DNA of 64,000 nucleotides from Cupriavidus lacunae (GTDB lineage: Bacteria; Pseudomonadota; Gammaproteobacteria; Burkholderiales; Burkholderiaceae). Positions 23,980 to 32,680 of the stretch are shown piece by piece; position 1 is the first letter of the stretch; the number at the start of each line of letters is the position of its first letter. Position numbers and translations under genes: made by a program. Below the pieces are notes generated by a model. The model was given only the letters and a program-made list of their open reading frames with translations, had not been told where the DNA came from and made no database searches. The stretch spans positions 62,001-126,000 of the forward strand of contig NZ_QKWJ01000002.1 in NCBI RefSeq assembly GCF_003353055.1, given 5' to 3'.

Positions 23980-24735
23980 CTAATCTTGCGCGCGCCTTTG
24001 CGGATCCGGTCGTCGATCAACATGAACATCGCGCCAGGCCAGCATTTCCAGTAACCGCTCCTCGCGAGCATCATCGAAGCCGCAACTGTGCTGCCACTCG
24101 GCCGGATTCTCATAGGTGCCGAAGAGCATGTCCCACCAGGTGATGTCGCCGTAGTTGTTCCGGTGATACCCCAGGCGATGGTGGATGCGATGCATTTCCG
24201 GGCGCTGGAAGACAAGGCCGACCCAGCGCGGCGTCCTGACATTGGTGTGATAGAAGAATTCGCCAAGCGCGGTGCATAGCGTGTAGACACCGCCGGCCTC
24301 AGGCGACAAGCCGAGCAACGTGTAGACCAGCAGGCTGCCGATCAGCGAGTTGAGCACCATTTCAGCCGGATGCTTGTAGAACGATGTGATCACCTCCAGT
24401 CGTTGAGGACTATGATGAATCTGATGGAACAGGCGCCAGAGCAGGTCAGACTCGTGGCGCCAGCGGTGCCACCAGTAGAAGAAGAAGGTCGCGACAAAAT
24501 AGGCGAGTAGCCCCCCGACGATGGGCGAGACCTGCTGCGAGAGCCGGAGCACCGAATACGAAGACAGCCATTTCTCCCAGCTCACACCTGCAAGCAATAC
24601 AACGCCAAGCTGCACAGCGTTGACCAGCAGCACGCGCACGGGCCATGTGCGCACACGCGAGACTTCTCGTACAAAGCGAGAACAGAACTGGCGGCCGGAA
24701 TGAAGACCTCTGGCACAGCGTCGTGGCGTCGCCAT
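23980..24735 (-). CDS. Fatty-acid-hydroxylase superfamily (sterol-desaturase-like) membrane di-iron protein
   Basis: The protein has 251 residues with three to four membrane helices. It has the conserved histidine clusters HRWRH (about 93-97), HQIHH (about 107-111) and HRIHH (about 186-190) that bind the di-iron centre of the membrane hydroxylase/desaturase superfamily. WWDMLFGTYENPAEW close to the C-terminus is a typical signature of this family. The start at ATG 24735 is chosen because the further upstream frame is arginine-rich. Possible substrates are fatty acyl chains, sterol-like or carotenoid lipids. The local codon use is slightly less GC-rich than in the flanking operons. Its neighbours give no clear pathway. 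Confidence 0.82.
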   Translation of the reverse strand: MATPRRCARGLHSGRQFCSRFVREVSRVRTWPVRVLLVNAVQLGVVLLAGVSWEKWLSSYSVLRLSQQVSPIVGGLLAYFVATFFFYWWHRWRHESDLLWRLFHQIHHSPQRLEVITSFYKHPAEMVLNSLIGSLLVYTLLGLSPEAGGVYTLCTALGEFFYHTNVRTPRWVGLVFQRPEMHRIHHRLGYHRNNYGDITWWDMLFGTYENPAEWQHSCGFDDAREERLLEMLAWRDVHVDRRPDPQRRAQD

Positions 24736-24862
24736 GCTCCTGGCCGCTCGGGAGTGGGAGCCGGCGAGATTCGCGCAATTGCGCCAGCCAGTGCCTTCCC
24801 CCGCGCGCAAGCGAGCATGACAATTGCCGAAACTGGGCGGAAAAATGTCGGCCGGGAGGTGG

Positions 24863-25000
24863 TTAGCGCAGCCCGGCTTCCGCGCTGAGGTAGGTCTTCA
24901 GCAGTGCCGCCCCGCGCTCGCCCACGCGCGGTTGCCAGCTTGCCACTGCGCTCAGGCCCGCATCGCGCAGCGCCTGCTGCACGGCTGGCGCCGGATGGTC
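24863..25000 (-). other. In-frame 3' continuation of the TRAP binding-protein gene after a TAG codon
   Basis: After the TAG at 25001-25003 the same frame stays open for 45 codons to a TAA at 24863-24865. The peptide (DHPAPAVQQALRDAGLSAVA, then SWQPRVGERGGALLKTYLSA) looks like the normal C-terminal helices of DctP proteins. The upstream protein therefore seems to have lost its natural end by a nonsense change, or the stop is a sequencing artefact. Confidence 0.75.
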
Positions 25001-25906
25001 CTAGATCGCTACGCCGTTGGCGCGCATGCGGGCGGTGTTCTCAGCCAGCCGCGTGTTCAGCCGCACCCACTGCTTGTCTTCGGTCGCCCTGGCCGCGGCG
25101 GTCACGGCATCTCGCCGGGCCGGCGTCAGGGCCTGCCATGTGGCGGCGTTGACGGTCGTGAACGACAATGGCATGGCATAGCCAATGGCCGTGAAGTTGG
25201 GCAGGTAATCCCACAGCTTGCGGCCGGCTCCGCCATCGCCCGATGACAGTACAGCGTTCACCGAGCCGTCCTTCAGGTGCGGCATGGCGTCGGCAAACGA
25301 CAGGTTCCGCGCCTTCGCCCCTGCCGCGCGCATGACCTCCGCGGAGGTCTCATCATAGGCGCGCACCGACAGCGCGCGCAGATCGTCGAGCGTGCCCACG
25401 GGATTGCGCGACCACAGGCCCGTGGGCGGCCAGGGCGTGATGTAGAGCAGATGCTGGCCCTGCTTCTCGAAGGCGCGCGCGTAGTCCGCTCGGGCCAGGT
25501 CGGCCAGCCGGCGCGCCTTGTCGACGGAGGTCGCCACAAATGGCAGCGACGACAGCAGGAAAATCGGATCGACCTCGCCCAGCGCGCCGCCGAACGCGTC
25601 GCCGGCTTGCAGCTTGCCGTCGCGGATCGCGGCCGGCATCTGCGCGGACCTGAAGCCCGCGCTGGCATCGAAGGTCGGCTGCGGGGCCATCGCGCCCTGC
25701 GTGCGGGCGGCAACCTCCTGCGCAAACGAGGTCAGTCCCTCGCCCGGCATCGACGTCGCCGGGTATTCGGTGGCCATCTGCCAGACCACCGGCGCGGGCT
25801 GCGCATGGGCGGCGGGCGCGAGCAGGGCAGGGGTGGCGACGACAAGGCCGGCGGTCATCGCAAACGATAGCGTGGCCAGGGCAAGACGATGGCGAAGAAG
25901 GCGCAT
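25001..25906 (-). CDS. TRAP transporter solute-binding protein (DctP family), truncated by an in-frame TAG
   Basis: A periplasmic binding protein of 301 residues to the stop. A signal peptide (MRLLRHRLALATLSFAMTAG, cleavage probably after AHA, about residue 35) is followed by the DctP fold. LWSRNPVGTLDDLRALSVRA (about 164-183) is in the usual place of the carboxylate-binding Arg region. DctP proteins normally have about 325-345 residues; the missing C-terminal 45 codons are present just past the stop in the same frame. No dctQ/dctM membrane subunits lie nearby, so it is an orphan receptor. It is probably a recent pseudogene or a strain-specific truncation; function may be reduced. Confidence 0.78.
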   Translation of the reverse strand: MRLLRHRLALATLSFAMTAGLVVATPALLAPAAHAQPAPVVWQMATEYPATSMPGEGLTSFAQEVAARTQGAMAPQPTFDASAGFRSAQMPAAIRDGKLQAGDAFGGALGEVDPIFLLSSLPFVATSVDKARRLADLARADYARAFEKQGQHLLYITPWPPTGLWSRNPVGTLDDLRALSVRAYDETSAEVMRAAGAKARNLSFADAMPHLKDGSVNAVLSSGDGGAGRKLWDYLPNFTAIGYAMPLSFTTVNAATWQALTPARRDAVTAAARATEDKQWVRLNTRLAENTARMRANGVAI

Positions 25907-26063
25907 GGCAGGGGGGAAGGGTGGGGAGGTTTCGGCGGGCCGGGTTCCACCATCGCGGGCGGTGCCGGCTGGCGTGCATTATAGGCATCCCCATGGCGGG
26001 CAGGCGGGTCGCTACACTCCGGTGTTGCATAGCGTGCCTTCTGGCCTGCCAGCGTAACCTTGG

Positions 26064-26591
26064 CTATTCCAGGAACACATAGTCCGACCGATACGGCATA
26101 CGATTCTCCTGTCCCTCCTGCGTGCAGATCTGAGGGAGGGCCTGTCCGCCTTGCGTATTCAGTCGTTGCACATAACGCGTCCGCGCAAGCACGCCGGGTC
26201 CGCCAGCGCTCGTTGCCTGCAACAGCAAGAGTGGAATGCTGTCCGGCACTTGCGCATTGGGCGTTTGCCGCAATACCTTGCCGGTCACCTTGCTGCCATC
26301 GGGCGCTTCCCAGGTTGGTCCTGCGTAGTGCTTGACGACGAGTTGTCCGGTGTCGTCCTTCAGGGTTGCTTCCGGGGCCGAAAAGGTCCATAACAGCCGG
26401 CCGTCGTTCGCGCGCTTGCACTGATAAATCTGCACGCCGGATGCGTGCAGTACCGTTATCGTGCCGCGCGCGTCGGTGGGCTGGAGTTCGGGCGGAGCCA
26501 ATAGCCTCGGTGTGGCACACGACGCGAGCAAGCCTGCCACGCAGAGAACAGTGAGATTCGCTTTGCGAAAATGCCGGGAGCGTTGCGACAT
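26064..26591 (-). CDS. DUF3455 putative lipoprotein
   Basis: The protein has 175 residues from ATG 26591, which follows AAGGAGG. A lipobox LLASC (Cys about residue 27) ends a signal segment (VLCVAGLLASC), so it is likely anchored to a membrane in the periplasm. The mature part contains ASGVQIYQCKRANDGRLLW, KHYAGPTWEAPDGSKVTGKV and a C-terminal PYRSDYVFLE, which are the signatures of the DUF3455 family. A paired Cys (QIYQC, PQIC) may form a disulfide. The molecular function of the family is unknown. The gene stands alone between the TRAP receptor and a LysR regulator. Confidence 0.82.
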   Translation of the reverse strand: MSQRSRHFRKANLTVLCVAGLLASCATPRLLAPPELQPTDARGTITVLHASGVQIYQCKRANDGRLLWTFSAPEATLKDDTGQLVVKHYAGPTWEAPDGSKVTGKVLRQTPNAQVPDSIPLLLLQATSAGGPGVLARTRYVQRLNTQGGQALPQICTQEGQENRMPYRSDYVFLE

Positions 26592-26721
26592 TTGGCCTCC
26601 TTGCCTGAACCCATGGGAGGATAGTACTTCCCTTACCACCTTGCCAGTTCCGGGGCAAGATCTCACCGGGACGGAGCCAGGTCTTGGATTTTCTCCCCGA
26701 GCGATTCGGTCCGACGAGCCG

Positions 26722-27597
26722 CTACGCTCGAGCCGCGAGGCGAGCCTGCTCAAGGAAGTCTCTGATCAGGCTGGCGCTGTGCGACGTCCTTCGCCACAGC
26801 AGGCCGAACCGGCGTGGCTCCGGTTCTGACGGCAGATGGAGCTTCGCAATACGCAGGCCGGCAGTCAGCGGCGATGCGATGTCCGGGACCAGCGACACCC
26901 CCAGGCCACGATCCACCATCATCGCGATTGCGAGGAGGGAGCTCAGCTCGAAGCGCTCCTGTGTTGGTGTGATGCCGGCCTTGCGCAGGTAATCGTCGGC
27001 CTGCTTCCCGCCGCCGAGGCTGCGGTCGTAGCGGATCAGTGGACTGGTGCGCAGCAGCTCGAGCGGATCCGCTTCCCGGTCCCGCTGCGCGGCAAGCACG
27101 ACCAGCGGCTCCTTGCGCAGCAGTTCCCAGGCAAAGGCTTTCGGGATGGAGAAGGGCGGGTGCAGGCAGACGGCGGCATCAAGCTCCGCCTGCTTGACCG
27201 CGTCGTAGAGCTCGCTCGACATGGCAGACCGGATGTGGACAGACACGCCCGGATGCCTGGCCGCAAAACGCGCAAGGGCGTCAGGCAGGAGACTGTGGAG
27301 TGCCGTATTGATGGTGCCGATGCGGAACTCGCGTATCTCGTCCGCCTGATTCACCCACCCCCTCAGCGCGTCGACTTCCGTGAGCAGCGAGACACAGCGC
27401 GCAGCAAGGCGGCGCCCGGACTCGGTGGGCGCTACCGTTCGGCCGGCGCGTGCCAGCAAGGCCGTTCCAAGTTCCCGCTCCAGCACCTGGATCTGTTGGG
27501 AAACCGCCGCCGGCGTCACGTTGAGCCGCCTCGCGGCTTCGGCGAGCGTGCCGGTTTCCACGACCAGGCTGAACGCCTTGAGGTAGCTGGTCTCCAT
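26722..27597 (-). CDS. LysR-family regulator of the divergent CoA-lyase cluster
   Basis: The regulator has 291 residues. The N-terminal winged helix starts METSYLKAFSLVVETGTLAE and includes RRLNVTPAAVSQQIQVLERE (about 22-41). The effector domain (about 90-290) contains FAARHPGVSVHIRS, typical of LysR proteins. The start is the ATG at 27597; a longer upstream frame reads through the promoter region. The gene is divergent from the lyase/CoA-transferase operon, and a 23-bp inverted repeat directly upstream is the probable binding site. The inducer is likely an organic acid used by that operon. Confidence 0.9.
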   Translation of the reverse strand: METSYLKAFSLVVETGTLAEAARRLNVTPAAVSQQIQVLERELGTALLARAGRTVAPTESGRRLAARCVSLLTEVDALRGWVNQADEIREFRIGTINTALHSLLPDALARFAARHPGVSVHIRSAMSSELYDAVKQAELDAAVCLHPPFSIPKAFAWELLRKEPLVVLAAQRDREADPLELLRTSPLIRYDRSLGGGKQADDYLRKAGITPTQERFELSSLLAIAMMVDRGLGVSLVPDIASPLTAGLRIAKLHLPSEPEPRRFGLLWRRTSHSASLIRDFLEQARLAARA

Positions 27598-27601
27598 AGA
27601 A

Positions 27602-27624
27602 TTTCTATTGTACGAATGTAGAAA
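27602..27624. promoter_or_regulatory. LysR operator candidate (TTTCTA-N11-TAGAAA)
   Basis: TTTCTA (27602-27607) and TAGAAA (27619-27624) flank 11 bp, giving a 23-bp dyad that begins 4 bp upstream of the LysR start and lies 69 bp before the lyase gene. Spacing and position fit a LysR recognition site that controls both its own gene and the divergent operon. Confidence 0.65.
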
Positions 27625-27692
27625 AGCATAGTTTATCTTCTCTTGTGACTGCGCCACACTGCATTGCATCCCACGGAGATACGGTGTTGGCC

Positions 27693-28571
27693 ATGAGAAG
27701 CAAGCTGTTCGTCCCCGGTTCGCGGCCGGAGTTTTTCGCCAAGGCGCTCGCGAGCGACGCGGATGCGTTGTCCTTTGACCTGGAGGATGCGGTCGCCGAG
27801 GACAGGAAGGCCGAGGCCCGTGACCTGCTGTCCCGATGGCTGCGTTCCGCTGAGGCCCGCTCGACTGCAAAGACGTTGATCGTTCGGGTCAACGGCCTCG
27901 ACACCGGGCATTTCGAGGCCGACCTGGCCGCGGTGGTGGTGCCCGGCGTGCACCTGGTCAACCTGCCAAAGCCGGAGAGCGTCGACGACGTCCGCCGCGC
28001 GGCGGCGGCAATCGAACAGGCGGAGCGGGCCAACGGTTTTACCGGAGAGGATGCGAAGGTCCGCTTGCTGCTGAACATTGAATCGCCAAGGGCGCTGCGT
28101 TGCGCCGCCGAACTGGCCGGCGCACATCCGCGCGTGGCAGGCCTGCAGCTTGGGCTGGGCGATCTGTTCGAGCCAGCCGGCATTTATCGGCGCAACACGG
28201 CAGCCATCGCATCGGCCATGTTCGCCGTGCGCATGGCGGCCGCCGAAGCCAACGTCTATGCCTATGACACCGTGTTCGCCAACATTCGCGATGCCGAGGG
28301 CTTCCGTGCCGAGGCGGAGATGTCCAGGCAGATGGGCTTCCTGGGCAAGAGCTGCATCCACCCGAGCCAGATCGCGCTGGCCAACGATGTCTATCGGCCG
28401 TCCGACGACGAGATCGCGCACGCGCTGCGGGTCGTGGCGGCTGCCGCCCAGGCGCAGGCCGACGGCGTGGGCGCCTACGTCGTGGATGGGAAGATGATCG
28501 ATGCTCCCTTCGTCCGGCGTGCACAGGCCACGGTCGAGATTGCCAGGCAGCTTGGACTGATCGCGGCCTGA
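27693..28571 (+). CDS. CitE/HpcH-family CoA-ester lyase (citramalyl/malyl-CoA-lyase-like)
   Basis: The protein has 292 residues from ATG 27693. It is a TIM-barrel protein of the CitE family: RSKLFVPGSRPEFFAKALAS at the start, DALSFDLEDAVAEDRK (about 25-40) with the acidic metal/CoA motif, RVNGLDTGHFEADL, LLNIESPRAL (about 126-135) and GKSCIHPSQIALAND (about 219-233). Such enzymes cleave or form malyl-, citramalyl- or related hydroxyacyl-CoA esters with Mg2+. GTG 27684 and TTG 27687 are better placed relative to the GGAGAT site and may be the true start. A CoA transferase and a lactonase-like amidohydrolase follow in the same operon, which suggests a chain lactone to hydroxy acid to CoA ester to cleavage. 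Confidence 0.85.
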   Translation: MRSKLFVPGSRPEFFAKALASDADALSFDLEDAVAEDRKAEARDLLSRWLRSAEARSTAKTLIVRVNGLDTGHFEADLAAVVVPGVHLVNLPKPESVDDVRRAAAAIEQAERANGFTGEDAKVRLLLNIESPRALRCAAELAGAHPRVAGLQLGLGDLFEPAGIYRRNTAAIASAMFAVRMAAAEANVYAYDTVFANIRDAEGFRAEAEMSRQMGFLGKSCIHPSQIALANDVYRPSDDEIAHALRVVAAAAQAQADGVGAYVVDGKMIDAPFVRRAQATVEIARQLGLIAA

Positions 28572-28614
28572 CCCCGCATCACAGACCCATATAAAACCAG
28601 ACAGGAGACAGATC

Positions 28615-29607
28615 ATGACGACCTTACAGCCGCGTCGGGCCGCAGCATGCTTCGGGCTGATCGCCGCGTTCGGCGCGCTGGCGGCAGCGGCCGATGCAGC
28701 CGCCGAGAGCCCCTATCCGTCCAAGCCCGTCACGATCGTCGTGCCGTATCCGCCTGGCGGCTCGAATGACATCTTCGCCCGTATCGTGGCGAAGGAGATC
28801 GGCGAGGAGCTGAAGCAGACGGTGATCATCGACAACCGCCCCGGCGCGAGCGGCAATACGGGAACCGGCATGGTCGCCAAGGCAGCGCCGGACGGCTATA
28901 CCCTGGTCGCGGTCTCGTCGAGCATGACGACCAATGCGGCGGTGCAGAGCAAGCTGCCGTACGACGCGGTCAAGAGCTTTGTGCCGGTGGCGATGCTTGC
29001 CAAGGGGCCGTTCATCGTGGCGGTCAGCAACGACTTTCCTGCCAGCACGCCGCAAGAACTGATCAGCGCGATCCGCGCCAATCCGGGCAAGTTCAACTAC
29101 GCGTCTTCCGGCCCCGGCAGCGTCAACCAGTTCGGCACCGAGCTGCTCAAGGCCAAGGCCGGCAAGCTGGCCATCACCCACGTGCCCTACCGTGGCATGG
29201 GCCCCGCCATCACCGACCTGATCGGCAACCAGACACAGGTGCTGATCTCTAGCGGCCCCTCGCTGCTGCCGATGGTCCGCGCCGGCAAGGTGCGGGCCGT
29301 GGGTATCACCAGTCTGAAGCCAAGCCCGGTTGCGCCCGATCTGGTGCCGATGGCGAGCGCGGTCCCCGGCTACGAGTTTGAACTCTGGTGGGGCCTGCTG
29401 GCGCCGGCAGGCACGCCGCCGGCGGTTGTCGCGCGGCTGAATGCGGCGGTGAACCAGGCGCTTGCCAGGCCTGCCGTCAAGGCGGCCATCCTCAGGGAAG
29501 GGGCAGAGGCGAAGCCCGTCACCCCTCAACAGTTCGCCGAGACGATCGCTGCCGATGTGGTCCGGTGGAAGGCGCTGGCCAGGCAGCAGAACATTGTCGC
29601 GGATTGA
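28615..29607 (+). CDS. Bug-family (tripartite tricarboxylate) periplasmic binding protein
   Basis: The receptor has 330 residues with a signal peptide (about 1-30, cleavage near ADAAAES). The mature part starts YPSKPVTIVVPYPPGGSNDI (about 33-52), the hallmark of Bug receptors, and continues with DNRPGASGNTGTGMVAKAAP (about 79-98). Bug proteins bind organic acids or amino compounds with the carboxylate held by water-bridged loops. No tctA/tctB membrane genes are near; in this group most Bug receptors are orphans. Its place between the lyase and the CoA transferase suggests it captures the substrate of this pathway. The C-terminus is intact (RWKALARQQNIVAD). Confidence 0.9.
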   Translation: MTTLQPRRAAACFGLIAAFGALAAAADAAAESPYPSKPVTIVVPYPPGGSNDIFARIVAKEIGEELKQTVIIDNRPGASGNTGTGMVAKAAPDGYTLVAVSSSMTTNAAVQSKLPYDAVKSFVPVAMLAKGPFIVAVSNDFPASTPQELISAIRANPGKFNYASSGPGSVNQFGTELLKAKAGKLAITHVPYRGMGPAITDLIGNQTQVLISSGPSLLPMVRAGKVRAVGITSLKPSPVAPDLVPMASAVPGYEFELWWGLLAPAGTPPAVVARLNAAVNQALARPAVKAAILREGAEAKPVTPQQFAETIAADVVRWKALARQQNIVAD

Positions 29608-29631
29608 ACGGCTGGCTGATTCGGAGGCTAT

Positions 29632-30828
29632 ATGGAAATCAACATCACTGCCGGGGAAGATGTCTTCGGCTCAGACCGGGCGGGACAGCCAGGTCCACTG
29701 AGCGGCGTGCGCGTGCTTGACCTGAGCGCCTATATCGCGGGGCCCTACGGCTGCTCGCTGCTCGCCGACCAGGGCGCTGACGTCATCAAGGTCGAGCCCC
29801 CCGTGGGCGACAACCTGCGCAAGTATCCCTCGACGCTGGAGACCGAGAGCCGGGCCTTCCTGGGCGTCAACCGAAGCAAGCTGGGCGTCGTGCTCGACCT
29901 GAAGAACCCGGCCGATCTGGAGCGGCTGCTGGCGCTGGTGCGCAATGCGGATGTGCTGGTGCACAACTTCCGCCCGAGCGTGCCGGGCCGGCTCGGCATT
30001 GGCTACGAGCAGCTCAGCGAGGTCAACCCGCGGCTGATCTACTGCGCCGTCACCGGCTACGGCGAGACCGGCCCGCTGAAGGACAAGGCCGGTTACGACC
30101 AGGTGCTGCAGACCATGACCGGCATGTGCACGCTGCAGGGCAAGCACGGCGGGCCGCCGGAGATTCTATACGGCTCCGTGGTTGACTACTATGCCTCGGC
30201 GCTGGTCGCGGGTGCGGTGGCTTCGGCGCTCTACGAGCGGGAGAAGAGCGGGACAGGGCAGTATGTGGGCGTGTCGCTGCTGCGCGCGGCGCTGACCATG
30301 CAGTCGGCCCGGATGGTCTGGGCCGAATCGGAGCCCAGGGAGGTCGGGCGCGACATGCGCTCCGGCGGGATTACCGGCATTCATCCGACCCGGGACGGCT
30401 ACCTCTATATATCAGCCAATACCCCGCATTTCTGGCGGGCGCTGTGCGAGAAGACGGGCCTGGCCGATCTGCTGTCGACCGATCGCTACGACAGCGTGCG
30501 CAAGCGCGCCGAACATCATGGGGAAATCGTGCCCCGCCTGCACGCGGCGCTGCAGGAGCGTTCGGCGCTGGAATGGGAGGCGCTGTTCGGCGAGGAAGTG
30601 CCGTGCGCGGCCGCCCGCTCGGTGGAGGACATGTTCGATTTCCCCCAGGTCGCCGCGGAAGGGATGGTGGCAACGTTCGAGCACCCCGTGGTTGGCCGTT
30701 ATCGCGGCTTCACGCGCGCCGTGAAGTTCGGACGCACGCCCGGTCCGGAACCGTTCGCCGCTCCCGCGCTCGATCAGCACGGGGACAGGGTCCGCGCAGC
30801 AGCGGACAGGCTGGCACCGCATGGCTGA
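29632..30828 (+). CDS. CaiB/BaiF family III CoA-transferase
   Basis: The transferase has 398 residues. It has LSAYIAGPYGCSLLADQGAD and VIKVEPPVGDNLRKYPS (about 30-62), LGVVLDLKNPAD, and the catalytic-aspartate region DKAGYDQVLQTMTGM (about 143-157), all typical of family III CoA-transferases. These enzymes move CoA between acids, for example from succinyl-CoA to a C4-C6 hydroxy acid. The gene overlaps the following amidohydrolase by 8 nt (ATGGCTGA). Combined with the CitE-like lyase in the same operon, the expected order is CoA transfer to a hydroxy acid, then cleavage. The substrate is unknown. Confidence 0.9.
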   Translation: MEINITAGEDVFGSDRAGQPGPLSGVRVLDLSAYIAGPYGCSLLADQGADVIKVEPPVGDNLRKYPSTLETESRAFLGVNRSKLGVVLDLKNPADLERLLALVRNADVLVHNFRPSVPGRLGIGYEQLSEVNPRLIYCAVTGYGETGPLKDKAGYDQVLQTMTGMCTLQGKHGGPPEILYGSVVDYYASALVAGAVASALYEREKSGTGQYVGVSLLRAALTMQSARMVWAESEPREVGRDMRSGGITGIHPTRDGYLYISANTPHFWRALCEKTGLADLLSTDRYDSVRKRAEHHGEIVPRLHAALQERSALEWEALFGEEVPCAAARSVEDMFDFPQVAAEGMVATFEHPVVGRYRGFTRAVKFGRTPGPEPFAAPALDQHGDRVRAAADRLAPHG

Positions 30829-31711
30829 CCCCCGCTACGGCGGTCCGGCCCCGCCGGTGCCGAACAGTTCGGCAAGCGGCGCGCCACACAGCGCAGTGCT
30901 CGCCAACGCCTGCGATGCGCACCTGCATATCTACGACGCGCGCTTCGCGGCGATTGCGCCAGTGGTGGCAAACGCCACCGTGGAAGACTACCGTGGCGTG
31001 CAAGGCCTGCTGGGTACTAGCCGCGCGGTGATCGTGCAGCCTCGCTGCTACGGCACGGACAACAGCGCCACGCTCGATGCGATCCTGAAGCTGGGTATTG
31101 CCAATGCGCGCGGCGTTGCCGTGGTGGGCCCGGATGTGACAGACGAGACCCTGCACGCCCTGCATGCGGGTGGGATCCGGGGCATCCGGTTCTCGCTCTA
31201 CACCGAAGCCCACGCAGCGGTGAGCTTCGAGATGGTGGAAGTACTCGCCGATCGTGTTGCCGAGTTGGGGTGGCATCTGCAATTGCACTGGACCGCAGAC
31301 CAGATTGTTACCTACCGCGACTTGCTGGCACGCCTGCGCACGCCGCTGGTGTTCGACCACCTGGCCCGCCTGCCGCTGCCTGGCGGCACAGCGCACCCTG
31401 CGTTTTCACGCGTAGCAGACCTGCTGGCGCGCGGCAACGCGTGGCTGAAGCTGTCCGGCGCATATCTGGATTCCGTCGTCGGCGCCGCCGGACGCTATGC
31501 GGACATCGACCCGGTTGCGATGGCATGGGTGCGCACCGCGCCGGAACGGCTGGTGTGGGGCAGTGACTGGCCCCACAGCACGGAGACCAGTTCCAAGCCG
31601 GACGATGCCTTGCTGTATGACCTGCTGGCCCGCTGGACCGGCACCGAGGCGCTGCGGCGCCGCATCCTGGTGGACAACCCTGCCTTGCTGTACGGATTCG
31701 GGACCGCATAG
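30821..31711 (+). CDS. Amidohydrolase-2 family lactonase-like protein (2-pyrone-4,6-dicarboxylate lactonase type)
   Basis: A TIM-barrel hydrolase of 296 residues. The N-terminal metal/substrate motif is DAHLHIYDARF (about 29-39), LVFDHLARLPLP (about 180-191) has the middle His, and the catalytic Asp sits in VWGSDWPHSTE (about 246-256). The order fits amidohydrolase-2 enzymes such as PDC hydrolase LigI, 4-sulfomuconolactonase and L-fucono/rhamnono-lactonases. It could open a lactone to give the hydroxy acid used by the CoA transferase. The first 20 residues are Pro/Ser-rich and may be disordered. It starts inside the CoA transferase gene. Confidence 0.85.
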   Translation: MADPRYGGPAPPVPNSSASGAPHSAVLANACDAHLHIYDARFAAIAPVVANATVEDYRGVQGLLGTSRAVIVQPRCYGTDNSATLDAILKLGIANARGVAVVGPDVTDETLHALHAGGIRGIRFSLYTEAHAAVSFEMVEVLADRVAELGWHLQLHWTADQIVTYRDLLARLRTPLVFDHLARLPLPGGTAHPAFSRVADLLARGNAWLKLSGAYLDSVVGAAGRYADIDPVAMAWVRTAPERLVWGSDWPHSTETSSKPDDALLYDLLARWTGTEALRRRILVDNPALLYGFGTA

Positions 31712-31744
31712 CCGGCCCGAGCCAAATACAAAATCGGAGACAAC

Positions 31745-32680
31745 ATGAAATTGACCCTGCAGCGTCTTGGCAAAGGCCTGGCGATTCTGGCTGCGGCGGT
31801 GCCGCTCGGTGCCTTCGCGTTCCCTGACAAGCCGATCCGCATGGTGGTGCCGTATTCGGCGGGTGGCGGCGCCGATAACACGGCGCGTGTCGTAGCCCAG
31901 AAAATGGGAGAGATCCTCGGCCAGACCGTCGTCATCGACAACAAGCCGGGCGCCGGCGGCGTCATCGGCGCCGACGCCGTGGCCAAGGCTGCCCCGGATG
32001 GCTATACGGTGCTGTACGACGCCTCGGCATTCGCGGTCAACGGCGCGCTGCGCAAGCTGCCGTTCGACCCGGGCAGCGATTTCATTCCGATCTCGCTGGT
32101 GGCCACGGCACCGCAGATCCTGGTGGTCGCGGCAAACGCGCCCTACAAGACTGTTGCCGACTTCATCGCCTCGGCCAGGAAATCGCCCGGCAAGCTGACC
32201 TATGCCTCCGCCGGCGCTGGCACCGGCTCGCATCTGGCTGCGGAGATGTTCAATGAGCAGGCCAGGATCGAATTGCTGCATGTTCCGTACAAAGGCGGCG
32301 CGCCGGCGCTGACCGACGTGATGGGCGGGCAGGTCGCGGCCTATTTCGGCAATACTGCGTCGACGCTGCAATACGTGACCGGGGGCAAGCTGCGCGCGCT
32401 GGCGGTGACGTCCAAGACGCGCATGAAAGCATTGCCCAATACGCCGACCCTGGCCGAGAGCGGCATGCCCGACTATGAAGTGCTTGAGTGGAACGGCGTG
32501 TTCCTGCCCAAGGGCACCGCACCGGATCGCGTGCAGGCCATTTCCAGCGCCGTACAGAAGGCCGTGGCGGATCCGGGAGTGCGCGCCAGGCTGCAGCAAG
32601 CCGCAAGCATTCAGGAGCTTCCTGCAGGCCGAGTCGGCGCGCTGGCACGCCCTGGTCAAGGCACGTGGCGTCCGCGTTGA
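31745..32680 (+). CDS. Second Bug-family periplasmic binding protein, C-terminus altered by a frameshifting deletion
   Basis: The receptor has 311 residues with a signal peptide (about 1-25, cleavage near AFA). The Bug signatures FPDKPIRMVVPYSAGGGADN (about 26-45) and DNKPGAGGVIGADAVAKAAP (about 71-90) are normal. The last 20 residues (SIQELPAG...GTWRPR) do not fit the family. The expected ending is present in another frame just behind: SFLQAESARWHALVKARGVR before a TAA at 32682-32684. A small deletion close to 32605-32615 therefore shifted the frame and probably removed about ten codons. The protein may still fold, but its last helix is lost. It closes the lyase/CoA-transferase operon. Confidence 0.82.
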   Translation: MKLTLQRLGKGLAILAAAVPLGAFAFPDKPIRMVVPYSAGGGADNTARVVAQKMGEILGQTVVIDNKPGAGGVIGADAVAKAAPDGYTVLYDASAFAVNGALRKLPFDPGSDFIPISLVATAPQILVVAANAPYKTVADFIASARKSPGKLTYASAGAGTGSHLAAEMFNEQARIELLHVPYKGGAPALTDVMGGQVAAYFGNTASTLQYVTGGKLRALAVTSKTRMKALPNTPTLAESGMPDYEVLEWNGVFLPKGTAPDRVQAISSAVQKAVADPGVRARLQQAASIQELPAGRVGALARPGQGTWRPR

